Source: DATLCI01 sp035526435 (GTDB lineage: Bacteria > Acidobacteriota > Terriglobia > Terriglobales > Acidobacteriaceae). Taken from it: a DNA stretch of 5,486 nt. Every line of letters starts with the position of its first letter. Positions within the stretch are counted from its first letter, which is position 1. The notes under the pieces were generated by a model. That model was given only the letters and a program-made list of their open reading frames with translations. It did not search any database and was not told the origin of the DNA. The position numbers were made by a program, and so were the translations under genes. Below are positions 1 through 5,486 of the stretch, one piece after another. The stretch spans positions 1 through 5,486 of the forward strand of contig DATLCI010000025.1 of NCBI GenBank assembly GCA_035526435.1, in the 5' to 3' direction.

Positions 1-414
1 AGCACCGGCATCTTCTTTGTCACGTTTTACCTGCTGGGATACCTGATCTATAGTTCAATGTTTGCGGCTGTCGGTTCGATGGTGAACTCCGAGCAAGAGG
101 CACAACAACTCCAGTTCTTCGTGATGCTGCCGCTGATCATATCCATGATCATGATGATGATGGTGATCAAGAACCCGAATGATCCAGTCGTAGTTTTTAT
201 GTCGATGATACCGTTCACCGCTCCTATCCTGATGTACCTGCGCATCGTCGTGGAGCAGCCACCAATGTGGCAGATCGCGCTTTCCATCGGGATCATGGTG
301 GTATCTATCGGCGCGATGGTTTGGCTGTGTGCGCGGATCTACCGGGTGGGGATCCTGATGTACGGGAAGAAGCCCACGCTGCCAGAAATCATCAAGTGGA
401 TCAAGTACGCGTGA
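1..414 (+). CDS. ABC-2 type (NatB-like) transporter permease, C-terminal part
   Basis: This is the last 137 codons of an integral membrane protein; the reading frame is open from base 1, so the start lies upstream of the window. It has at least three strongly hydrophobic segments, at about window codons 3-26, 38-56 and 90-111. A shorter hydrophobic stretch (about 62-80) contains the IPF-AP pattern typical of the NatB/ABC-2 family. The C-terminal tail, with RVGILMYGKKPTLPE at codons 115-129 followed by a short amphipathic helix, is the characteristic cytoplasmic end of NatB-type permeases. Such proteins form the membrane channel of an ABC exporter (Na+ or drug efflux in described members) together with a separate ATPase, which is not in this window. 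The substrate cannot be told. One oddity is a methionine-rich core, MIMMMM, at codons 49-54. The family call is from recognition, not alignment. Confidence 0.8.
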   Translation, partial: STGIFFVTFYLLGYLIYSSMFAAVGSMVNSEQEAQQLQFFVMLPLIISMIMMMMVIKNPNDPVVVFMSMIPFTAPILMYLRIVVEQPPMWQIALSIGIMVVSIGAMVWLCARIYRVGILMYGKKPTLPEIIKWIKYA

Positions 415-430
415 TGTAGCAGTGCTTGTT

Positions 431-436
431 TAGAAT
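431..436 (+). promoter_or_regulatory. Candidate -10 element for the acyltransferase gene
   Basis: TAGAAT matches the sigma70 -10 consensus at five of six positions and lies six bases before the GTG start at 443. There is no recognisable -35 at 17 bp spacing (bases 408-413 read CGCGTG). A TG dinucleotide at 427-428 is one base out of register for an extended -10. If used, transcription would begin at or within a base or two of the GTG, giving a leaderless mRNA. The TAG at 431-433 is also an in-frame stop for the downstream gene. Confidence 0.35.
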
Positions 437-442
437 CCTTCC

Positions 443-1171
443 GTGCCTGAGCCCGCCCAGTTTCGATCAACGGATGATGCAGGACTAGAAGTCCGCTTCA
501 CGTTCCGGCAGCGGCTAGCGCTCTGGTTCATCAGCGCTTTTGGCGCAGCCGCCATCCGGCTGATAGGGCCTACGCTTCGTTACCGCGTAGAGATTGAGCC
601 GGGGGGCCCCCCGGAGCCTTTACTTGTTCCCGCAATCTATTGTTTCTGGCACCGGTGTGTTTTTGCGTCGGCATATTTTTATCGGGATCGCGACGTGGCA
701 GTGATGACGAGCCGGAGTTTCGACGGCGAATACATCGCGCGGATCATCCAGAAGTTAGGCTTCCGGGCAATTCGTGGATCAAGTTCAAGAGGGGCAGTGG
801 GAGCATTGTTAGCGATGCATAAAGAGATCGAGGATGGTCGCACGGTAGCGTTCACGATCGACGGGCCGCGGGGGCCAAGATACGTAGCTAAGCCGGGCCC
901 GGTGCTACTGGCAAAAAATACGGGCGTGCCCATCGTCTGCTTTCATATGGGACTGGAGAAGGCTTGGATACTGGATTCGTGGGATGGAACCATGATCCCG
1001 AAGCCGTTCTCGCGGGCGCTGCTTCGGATCAGTCGCGTGATCCCGCCGCCCCCGGATGCGGAGGCCGAATCTATTGAGCATGTTCATCAAGAAATGCAGT
1101 CTGCCCTGGAGCGGCTGCGCGATGATGCAGATGAACGTGTGGCTACGAAGCTGCGCGAGCCGGATTTTTAG
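443..1171 (+). CDS. DUF374 lysophospholipid acyltransferase-like protein
   Basis: This 242-residue protein belongs to the lysophospholipid acyltransferase (LPLAT) superfamily, DUF374 branch. Members are thought to move an acyl chain onto a lipid or lipid A-like acceptor at the inner membrane; the acceptor here is unknown. A hydrophobic N-terminal segment at about residues 26-43 could anchor it. Visible motifs are FWHR at 68-71 (the block I histidine H70), SFDGEYIA at 92-99, RGSSSRG at 111-117 (the glycerolipid-binding style block) and TIDGPRGPRY at 138-147, which is the DUF374 hallmark, followed by PGPVLLAKNTGVPI. Length is normal for the family. The start must be GTG at 443 or later, because TAG at 431-433 is in frame and no early ATG exists in this frame. 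No Shine-Dalgarno precedes it. It lies 28 bases after the permease stop. The family call is firm; substrate and pathway are inference. Confidence 0.85.
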   Translation: MPEPAQFRSTDDAGLEVRFTFRQRLALWFISAFGAAAIRLIGPTLRYRVEIEPGGPPEPLLVPAIYCFWHRCVFASAYFYRDRDVAVMTSRSFDGEYIARIIQKLGFRAIRGSSSRGAVGALLAMHKEIEDGRTVAFTIDGPRGPRYVAKPGPVLLAKNTGVPIVCFHMGLEKAWILDSWDGTMIPKPFSRALLRISRVIPPPPDAEAESIEHVHQEMQSALERLRDDADERVATKLREPDF

Positions 1172-1188
1172 CGGTAGATAGCCTAGCT

Positions 1189-1217
1189 TTGACATAGTCG
1201 GCGCTGCCAATTACCCT
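1189..1217 (+). promoter_or_regulatory. Sigma70-type promoter of the cobalamin riboswitch-receptor unit
   Basis: A perfect -35 TTGACA at 1189-1194 is followed after exactly 17 bases by TACCCT at 1212-1217, which keeps the three most important -10 positions (T, A and final T). Transcription would start near 1224, about 14 bases before the first helix of the riboswitch. That is where a promoter for a 5' leader riboswitch should lie. It is the best promoter-like sequence in the window. Confidence 0.65.
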
Positions 1218-1237
1218 GAACTTCACAATTTAACTTA

Positions 1238-1400
1238 GGTTCGCGCGTTTTTTCGGGAAGCGGGTGCAAATCCCGCGCTGCCGCGCAACTGTAAGCGGAC
1301 GAGCAATACCGGCATCTGTCACTGTGGCCACGGTCATGGGAAGGCAAGCCGGAGCAGAGTGGAGACACTCCGTCCGCGAGCCAGGAGACCGGCGCGAACC
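1238..1400 (+). promoter_or_regulatory. Cobalamin (AdoCbl-type) riboswitch
   Basis: This RNA aptamer binds a B12 coenzyme and normally turns the downstream gene off when cobalamin is plentiful. The P1 helix is perfect over 9 bp: GGTTCGCGC at 1238-1246 pairs with GCGCGAACC at 1392-1400. The core follows the class consensus. GGGAAGCGGGTGCAAATCCC at 1255-1274 includes a hairpin of 1260-1264 with 1272-1276. GCTGCC at 1278-1282 runs into P5, CCGC at 1281-1284 with GCGG at 1295-1298, around the conserved loop GCAACTGTAA. Next come the helix CCGGC at 1309-1313 with GCCGG at 1348-1352, and ATGGGAAGGC at 1336-1345. The B12 box, GCCAGGAGACCGGC, is at 1380-1393. A peripheral hairpin, GAGTG/CACTC with a GAGA tetraloop, is at 1357-1370. 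GCGGACG at 1295-1301 and CGTCCGC at 1371-1377 are also complementary and may form a core or alternative helix. The following gene is a BtuB-like receptor, the classic target. Confidence 0.95.
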
Positions 1401-1451
1401 TTGATCACTGACATCAACCTCACTCGCGTGCCTAGGAGGATTGTTCATGCG
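1401..1451 (+). promoter_or_regulatory. Candidate translational expression platform of the riboswitch
   Basis: Between P1 and the start codon there is no T-rich tract, so an intrinsic terminator is unlikely and control of translation is more plausible. Two exclusive pairings are visible. TTGAT at 1401-1405 can pair with ATCAA at 1413-1417, leaving the ribosome site free. CAACCTC at 1415-1421 can instead pair with GAGGATTG at 1436-1443 (one bulged A at 1440), covering the Shine-Dalgarno. A third stem, CGCGTG at 1425-1430 with CATGCG at 1446-1451, would hold the start codon. These pairings were found by eye; no energies were computed. Confidence 0.45.
1434..1440 (+). promoter_or_regulatory. Strong Shine-Dalgarno deciding the receptor start
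   Basis: AGGAGGA ends six bases before ATG at 1447, which is ideal spacing. It abuts a TTG at 1441 that is in the same frame, so the TTG is too close to be used. The start is therefore set at 1447, where the protein begins with a clean signal peptide (MRRLF). Confidence 0.85.
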
Positions 1452-3639
1452 CCGTCTCTTTTGTGTTCTGTTGTTTTTCGTTCTTTCCACTCTTTCCGCT
1501 TCCGCCCAAACCATCCAAACCATTACAGTCAAAGATCCGCAGGGTCGTCCCGTCGCGGGGGCGAGAGTCTCGCTCATTTCGCGGGATTCCACCGTCCTCG
1601 CAATCCACGTCACCAATGCGGAAGGCATCGCTGCAGTCGAAGCATCCGGAACCACGCGAGTCGAGGTGCTGGCTCCGGGGTTCGCCGCATTTTCTTCGGA
1701 CGTTCCCCTTCTCAATCCAAATGTGCAGTTGAGGGTTGCGGCGGTGCCACAGACCGTAATCGTCACCCCGAATGACACTCCTTTGTCGGTGGAGCAAGGT
1801 AATGCTTCCGGCAGCCTACTTTCCGAAGAACAACTTGAGTTGATGCAGCCGGTGAATGCCGCAGAAGCGCTTCGCTTTCTGCCAGGGGCAGTAGTGAATG
1901 CGGCCGGGCGGCGCGGTTCGCTGAGTTCCCTGTTCGTGCGGGGCGGCGAATCGCGCTACAACAAAGTGATTGTGGATGGTGTGCCAGTCAACGACACTGG
2001 CGGCACGTTCGACTTCGGCGTAGTGCCGATGCAAGAAGTCGACCGGTTGGAGTTTGTCCGCGGGGCCGGCAGCACGTTGTACGGGTCCGACGCGATGACC
2101 AGTACGGTGCAGATATTTACTCGCGCGGGGAGCACGCGGATCCCGGAGCTGCGTTTTGGCGCGGATGGCGGAACATTTTCCACCGCGCATGGCTACGCGT
2201 CGTTATCGGGAGCTTACAAACGATTTGACTACAACGTCTTTAGCGATGAGCTGCACTCTCAAGGTCAGGGAGTGAATGACCACTATTCGAACTCGTCGCA
2301 GGGCGGCAATCTCGGCGTAGCGATCGCCAAGGGGGTTGCATTTCGTTTGCGGGAGCGGCACAGCAACTCTCGCAGCGGCATCCAGACTTTTTGGAACTAC
2401 AACGGGCTGCCCCTGTTGCCGCCGGACACGGACCAGTACGCGCGTCAGAACAACTTTCTGGCCAGCGGCGAGTTGACCATCCAGTCGCCGGCAAAGTGGC
2501 AGCACCGTATCAGCGGCTATGAGTACAACCACAAGCGACTGAACCGCGACGTGCTTGCGGATCGGGGATGCGCATTTCCGTTGTTCCTTGACTGCGATTT
2601 CAATGACCTGTTCGTCGAGAATAAGGCGGGCGTAGCCTACCGAGGGGAGTGGTCACCCGCCACTTCCTTCCGCACTAACTTTGGCTATGAGTTTGAAGTG
2701 GAGAACGGGTACGTGAACCAGGATTTCTCCGGCTTCACCATCAATAGTCATGGACTGCGGCGCAATCATGGGTTGTATGGCGAGCAGTTTGGGGCCATTG
2801 GGCGAGTGACATTCGTGGGCGGACTCCGCTGGGTACATAACGAAACCTTTGGCAATCGTGCGGTGCCGCGCGCAGCGGTCACGGTCCAAGTGCTGAAGGG
2901 TTCCGAGTTTTTCTCGGGCACCAAGTTGCGTTTTGCTTACGGAGAGGGCATCAAGGCGCCGCGACTGGAGGAGTCTTTCGGTGCCGTGGGTGCATTCGGG
3001 ATTGTTACTTTGCCGAATCCTAGTCTGAAGGAGGAGCGTAACCGTTCGTTCGAGGCCGGGATCATCCAGTCGTTTCGCAAGTGGGCGTCACTCAGCGGGA
3101 CTTACTTCAACAACCGTTTCAGCGATCAAGTCGCGTTCAGCTTCAACTCCACTACGTTTACCAGCCAATATGTAAACCTGAACGAGGCGCTGGCCCATGG
3201 TGCGGAGATCGAACTGCACTTACGGCCATCCGCGAACCTCTCGATTGCGGCGAACTACACCCACACTTCTACCCAAGTGCTTTTCTCTCCGCTGGCGTTT
3301 GATCCGCTGCTGACGGCAGGGCGTCCGTTACTGCGGCGGCCTAAACATTCAGGAAACTTGTTGGCCAGCTATGTGAAATCGCGCTGGGGTGCGAGTTTGG
3401 GCGGAAGTTTTGTTGGCCCGAGAGTCGATTCAGATTTCGGGTACACCACGCCTGCCGTCACTCATGCCGCAGGATATGCGCGCTGGGATGTGGGTGGTTG
3501 GTACGCCGTGAGTCGCTATATGACGGCGTATGCGAATGTGGAAAACCTCTCCAATCGGAAGTATGAAGAGGTGGCCGGTTATCCCGCATTGAAGGCGAAT
3601 TTCCGCGCAGGGATGCGGTTCCGCTTCGGCGGCGAATAG
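1447..3639 (+). CDS. TonB-dependent outer-membrane receptor, BtuB-like (cobalamin uptake)
   Basis: This 730-residue outer-membrane receptor probably imports cobalamin or a related corrinoid into the periplasm using TonB-ExbBD energy. The substrate is inferred mainly from the cobalamin riboswitch directly upstream. Residues 1-20 form a signal peptide (basic MRR, hydrophobic core, SASA before Q21). Residues 25-98 look like a carboxypeptidase-regulatory-like beta sandwich (VKDPQGRPVAGARVSL, then TNAEG and VLAPGF). A TonB-box-like TVIVTP lies at 103-108. The plug spans about 115-228, with ALRFLPGAVV, LFVRGGESRYNKVIVDGVPVND and VDRLEFVRGAGSTLYGSDA. The rest is a beta barrel ending in NVENLSNRKYEEVAGYPALK and FRAGMRFRFGGE. 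Cys375 and Cys383 are close together in a probable surface loop and may form a disulfide. BtuB of E. coli lacks the N-terminal sandwich domain and is shorter. The last aromatic residue is three from the end rather than terminal. The fold is certain; the exact ligand is less so, hence no gene symbol. Confidence 0.9.
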   Translation: MRRLFCVLLFFVLSTLSASAQTIQTITVKDPQGRPVAGARVSLISRDSTVLAIHVTNAEGIAAVEASGTTRVEVLAPGFAAFSSDVPLLNPNVQLRVAAVPQTVIVTPNDTPLSVEQGNASGSLLSEEQLELMQPVNAAEALRFLPGAVVNAAGRRGSLSSLFVRGGESRYNKVIVDGVPVNDTGGTFDFGVVPMQEVDRLEFVRGAGSTLYGSDAMTSTVQIFTRAGSTRIPELRFGADGGTFSTAHGYASLSGAYKRFDYNVFSDELHSQGQGVNDHYSNSSQGGNLGVAIAKGVAFRLRERHSNSRSGIQTFWNYNGLPLLPPDTDQYARQNNFLASGELTIQSPAKWQHRISGYEYNHKRLNRDVLADRGCAFPLFLDCDFNDLFVENKAGVAYRGEWSPATSFRTNFGYEFEVENGYVNQDFSGFTINSHGLRRNHGLYGEQFGAIGRVTFVGGLRWVHNETFGNRAVPRAAVTVQVLKGSEFFSGTKLRFAYGEGIKAPRLEESFGAVGAFGIVTLPNPSLKEERNRSFEAGIIQSFRKWASLSGTYFNNRFSDQVAFSFNSTTFTSQYVNLNEALAHGAEIELHLRPSANLSIAANYTHTSTQVLFSPLAFDPLLTAGRPLLRRPKHSGNLLASYVKSRWGASLGGSFVGPRVDSDFGYTTPAVTHAAGYARWDVGGWYAVSRYMTAYANVENLSNRKYEEVAGYPALKANFRAGMRFRFGGE

Positions 3640-3656
3640 GCGCAAAGTAGCTGCAT

Positions 3657-3700
3657 AGTGCAGGGTGGCGGGAGCGTTGACCGGCTCCCGCTGCTGCATT
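3657..3700 (+). terminator. Long inverted repeat after the receptor gene, possible terminator
   Basis: A perfect 8-bp GC-rich stem, GCGGGAGC at 3668-3675 with GCTCCCGC at 3684-3691, has an 8-base loop. It is extended outward by two G-T pairs and, after a GG bulge, by TGCAG at 3659-3663 with CTGCA at 3694-3698. It starts 17 bases after the receptor stop codon and lies before the ACP promoter candidate, the right place for a terminator. Only a short weak T run follows, so termination may be inefficient or the hairpin may protect the mRNA 3' end instead. Confidence 0.5.
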
Positions 3701-3712
3701 TAGGATGATAAG

Positions 3713-3744
3713 TTGCACTATCGGCCGCTGCCGCGCTGTACACT
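3713..3744 (+). promoter_or_regulatory. Weak promoter candidate for the acpP-acpP-fabF cluster
   Basis: TTGCAC at 3713-3718 resembles a -35 and TACACT at 3739-3744 a -10 (first, second and last positions kept). The spacing of 20 bases is too long for a good sigma70 promoter. The -10 alone is well placed: it would start transcription near 3751, leaving a short leader that contains the Shine-Dalgarno at 3754-3760. Some promoter is expected here, because an inverted repeat separates the cluster from the receptor gene. Confidence 0.35.
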
Positions 3745-3768
3745 TTCGCCTTCAGGAGAGACCAAAAC

Positions 3769-4017
3769 ATGCCCTCTACCCAAGATAAGGTCAAACAGAT
3801 CATCATTGAACAACTCAGCGTGGAAGAGAGCGAAGTGACTCCCACCGCCTCTTTTGTGGACGACCTGGGCGCGGACTCGTTAGATCGCGTGGAGCTCATC
3901 ATGGCTTTTGAAGAGGCCTTTGACCTTGAGATCCCGGACGACCAGGCCGAGACCATCAAGACCGTTCAAGACGCGGTCAGCTACATCGAAAAGAATTCTA
4001 AGTCCGTGAAACAGTAG
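3769..4017 (+). CDS. acpP: Acyl carrier protein, first tandem copy
   Basis: This 82-residue acidic four-helix acyl carrier protein carries growing acyl chains on 4'-phosphopantetheine in cytoplasmic type II fatty-acid synthesis. The attachment serine is Ser37 in GADSLDRVEL (residues 34-43). FVDDLG at 29-34 and FEEAFDLEIPD at 47-57 are the usual loop I and helix II-III signatures, and the acidic helix II residues E42, E48 and E49 are kept. Shine-Dalgarno AGGAGAG at 3754-3760 lies eight bases before the ATG. Residue 40, right after the DSLD motif, is Arg where the second copy and E. coli AcpP have Thr. The gene is 27 bases ahead of a second ACP gene with 59 of 81 aligned residues identical. It may be a housekeeping ACP or one specialised for another lipid pathway; sequence alone does not decide. 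Confidence 0.93.
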   Translation: MPSTQDKVKQIIIEQLSVEESEVTPTASFVDDLGADSLDRVELIMAFEEAFDLEIPDDQAETIKTVQDAVSYIEKNSKSVKQ

Positions 4018-4044
4018 TCCACATCGAACAGAGGAGAGCGACAC

Positions 4045-4290
4045 ATGGCAGCCGTCGAAGATAAAGTAAAGCAGATCATCGTGGAGCAATTGGGCGTCGA
4101 CGAGGGCGAAGTGACCTCCAGCGCATCCTTTGTGGACGACTTGGGCGCGGATTCGCTCGATACCGTGGAGCTGGTCATGGCCTTTGAAGAGGCCTTCGAC
4201 ATCGAGATCCCGGATGAAGACGCCGAGAAGATCCGCACGGTGAAGGACGCGGTGGAGTACATCTCCAAGAATTCGAAAGGCGGCAAGTAG
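4045..4290 (+). CDS. acpP: Acyl carrier protein, second tandem copy
   Basis: This 81-residue acyl carrier protein is closer in style to E. coli AcpP than its upstream twin. It has the canonical block GADSLDTVELVMAFEEAFD at residues 34-52 with the phosphopantetheine serine at Ser37, then IEIPDEDAEKI at 53-63 and a final amphipathic helix. Shine-Dalgarno AGGAGAG at 4032-4038 lies six bases before the ATG. It sits 27 bases after the first ACP and one base before the fabF start, so it is the copy most tightly coupled to FabF and is likely the main fatty-acid-synthesis ACP. Most differences from the first copy are conservative or near the ends; the middle, from FVDDLG to the end of helix II, is nearly unchanged. 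This points to tandem duplication with functional constraint. Confidence 0.95.
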   Translation: MAAVEDKVKQIIVEQLGVDEGEVTSSASFVDDLGADSLDTVELVMAFEEAFDIEIPDEDAEKIRTVKDAVEYISKNSKGGK

Positions 4291-4291
4291 C

Positions 4292-5486
4292 TTGGGTCAC
4301 ACCAACCGTGGCCGCCGGGTGGTGGTCACAGGCATCGGCCTGATCTGCGGCGTGGGGCACAATGTCGCAGAGACATGGGCCGCGCTCCAGGCCGGTACCA
4401 GCGGAGTGGCCCCCATCACGCATTTTGATACGACCGGCTTCGCTTGCACCATTGCGGCGGAGGTCAAGGGCTTCGATCCGCTCAACTTCATCGAGAAAAA
4501 AGAGATCAAGAAGATGGGCCGCTTCATCCATCTGGCGCTGGCCGCTACGGATGAAGCCATGAAGATGTGCGATCTCGTCGTTACGGAACAGAATTCTACC
4601 CGCGTAGGCGTGCACATCGGCAGTGGCATCGGCGGGTTCGACGTGATCGAGCGGGAACATACCAACCTTATGCAAGGTGGTCCCCGCAAGATCTCTCCTT
4701 TCTTTATTCCTGCTTCCATCGTGAACCTGGCCGCCGGGCATGTCAGCATCCGTTACAACGCCAAGGGTCCCAACGAAGCAACCTGCACAGCTTGCACTAC
4801 CAGCGCGCACGCCATTGGCGACGCATACAAGATCATAGAGCGCGATGATGCGGACGTGATGATCGCCGGCGGCACCGAAGCTGCGATAACCCCGATGGGC
4901 GTTGGCGGTTTTGCCGCCATGCGAGCGCTCTCGACCCGCAATGACGATCCCAGCACCGCCAGCCGCCCGTGGGACAAAGACCGCGATGGCTTCGTTATCG
5001 GCGAAGGCGCGGGCATCCTGATCCTCGAAGAACTTGAGCACGCGAAAAAACGGGGCGCGAAGATCTATGCGGAGATCGTCGGCTACGGAATGAGCGCCGA
5101 CGCATTTCACATCACCCAGCCCGCCGAGGAAGGCGAAGGCGGCTATCGCGTGATGATGAATGCCATGAAGAATGCGGGACTGAAACCCGAACAGATCGGC
5201 TATGTGAATGCCCACGGTACCTCTACGCCGCTGGGAGACGTGCTGGAGACCAAAGCCATCAAGCGCGCCTTCGGCGACCATGCCACTAATAAGAAACTGC
5301 ATGTGAGTTCCACCAAGTCCATGACCGGACACCTCCTGGGCGGCGCGGGTGGACTTGAGGCCGGCATTACCATCATGGCGCTGTGCGATCAGGTGCTACC
5401 GCCCACGGCCAACATCTTTGAGCAAGACCCGGAATGCGATCTCGACTACGTCCCCAACACGGCGCGTAAGGTTGAGGGGCTGGAGT
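4292..5486 (+). CDS. fabF: 3-oxoacyl-[acyl-carrier-protein] synthase II (FabF), C-terminus cut by window end
   Basis: FabF is the elongating beta-ketoacyl-ACP synthase (KAS II), which condenses acyl chains with malonyl-ACP in the cytoplasm. 398 residues are present out of an expected 410-420. The thiolase-fold N-terminus RRVVVTGIG is at residues 8-16, and GPRKISPFFIP at 130-140 is a FabF signature. The nucleophile is Cys168 (TACTTSAH; codon 4793-4795). His308 (NAHGTSTPLGD), Lys342 and His347 (STKSMTGHLLGGAGG) complete the Cys-His-His set with the conserved lysine. RALSTRND and SRPWDKDRDGFVIGEGAG are also present. The missing end would hold the GFGGTN glycine-rich loop. TTG at 4292 is chosen as start because it gives a normal N-terminus; the next candidate, GTG at 4319, falls inside the first beta strand. 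The ribosome site is weak (AAAGG at 4276-4280), and the start lies one base after the acpP stop, which suggests translational coupling. Confidence 0.95.
   Translation, partial: MGHTNRGRRVVVTGIGLICGVGHNVAETWAALQAGTSGVAPITHFDTTGFACTIAAEVKGFDPLNFIEKKEIKKMGRFIHLALAATDEAMKMCDLVVTEQNSTRVGVHIGSGIGGFDVIEREHTNLMQGGPRKISPFFIPASIVNLAAGHVSIRYNAKGPNEATCTACTTSAHAIGDAYKIIERDDADVMIAGGTEAAITPMGVGGFAAMRALSTRNDDPSTASRPWDKDRDGFVIGEGAGILILEELEHAKKRGAKIYAEIVGYGMSADAFHITQPAEEGEGGYRVMMNAMKNAGLKPEQIGYVNAHGTSTPLGDVLETKAIKRAFGDHATNKKLHVSSTKSMTGHLLGGAGGLEAGITIMALCDQVLPPTANIFEQDPECDLDYVPNTARKVEGLE

Noticed and set aside
1441..1443. TTG as the receptor start
   Set aside because: It directly touches the Shine-Dalgarno, leaving no spacing. 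ATG at 1447 has ideal spacing and starts a normal signal peptide.
1359..1775. Open frame of 138 codons on the + strand beginning inside the riboswitch
   Set aside because: It overlaps the conserved B12 box and then runs out of frame through the receptor gene; its Arg/Ser-rich translation is typical of a shadow frame.
1230..1778. Open frame of 182 codons on the - strand over the riboswitch and receptor start
   Set aside because: It runs antisense to a well-conserved structured RNA and a signal peptide/domain-coding region, has low-complexity composition and no ribosome site that I can see.
3657..3700. The inverted repeat as a mobile-element end or attachment site
   Set aside because: There is no second copy in the window, no flanking direct repeat and no transposase or integrase; its place after a stop codon fits a transcript-end hairpin better.
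4319..4321. GTG as the fabF start
   Set aside because: It would remove the residues before the first beta strand (RRVVVTG), which are part of the conserved FabF N-terminus.
4175..5332. Open frame of 385 codons on the - strand across fabF
   Set aside because: It lies wholly opposite an unmistakable fabF and the end of acpP, its translation matches no family I recognise, and long antisense frames are common opposite GC-rich genes.

Overview
The window most resembles a GC-rich Gram-negative bacterium, probably of the Acidobacteriota. A TonB-dependent outer-membrane receptor establishes the outer membrane. The receptor has a carboxypeptidase-regulatory-like N-terminal domain, which is common in that phylum, and the ABC permease, DUF374 acyltransferase and acyl carrier protein (ACP) sequences also fit it. 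The taxonomic call is an inference from protein style, not a search result. All genes seen lie on the + strand.

Layout: (1) 1-414 is the C-terminal end of an ABC-2/NatB-type permease whose start lies outside the window. (2) 443-1171 is a complete DUF374-type lysophospholipid acyltransferase-like protein with a GTG start. It has no visible Shine-Dalgarno, and a good -10 hexamer sits directly upstream. (3) 1172-1446 holds no gene but is a dense control region: a sigma70-type promoter, then a full cobalamin riboswitch closed by a perfect 9-bp P1 helix, then a strong Shine-Dalgarno. (4) 1447-3639 is a BtuB-like TonB-dependent receptor controlled by that riboswitch. (5) 3640-3768 holds a long inverted repeat (possible terminator) and a weak promoter candidate. 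(6) 3769-4290 carries two tandem acyl carrier protein genes, about 73% identical at protein level. (7) 4292 to the window end is fabF (3-oxoacyl-ACP synthase II). It starts with TTG one base after the second ACP stop codon and is cut at the right edge.

How the genes work together: the riboswitch and receptor form a self-contained vitamin B12 uptake unit in which the receptor should be made when intracellular cobalamin is low. The ACP-ACP-FabF cluster is the fatty-acid elongation module, with ACP carrying the acyl chain and FabF condensing it with malonyl-ACP. The acyltransferase upstream may be a consumer of acyl chains for envelope lipids, but it is separated from the module by the B12 unit and co-regulation is not shown.

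The points most worth a second look are the duplicated ACP with a charge change next to the phosphopantetheine serine, the apparent translational expression platform of the riboswitch, the possible leaderless start of the acyltransferase, and the TTG-coupled start of fabF. I did not find convincing evidence for a wholly new system.
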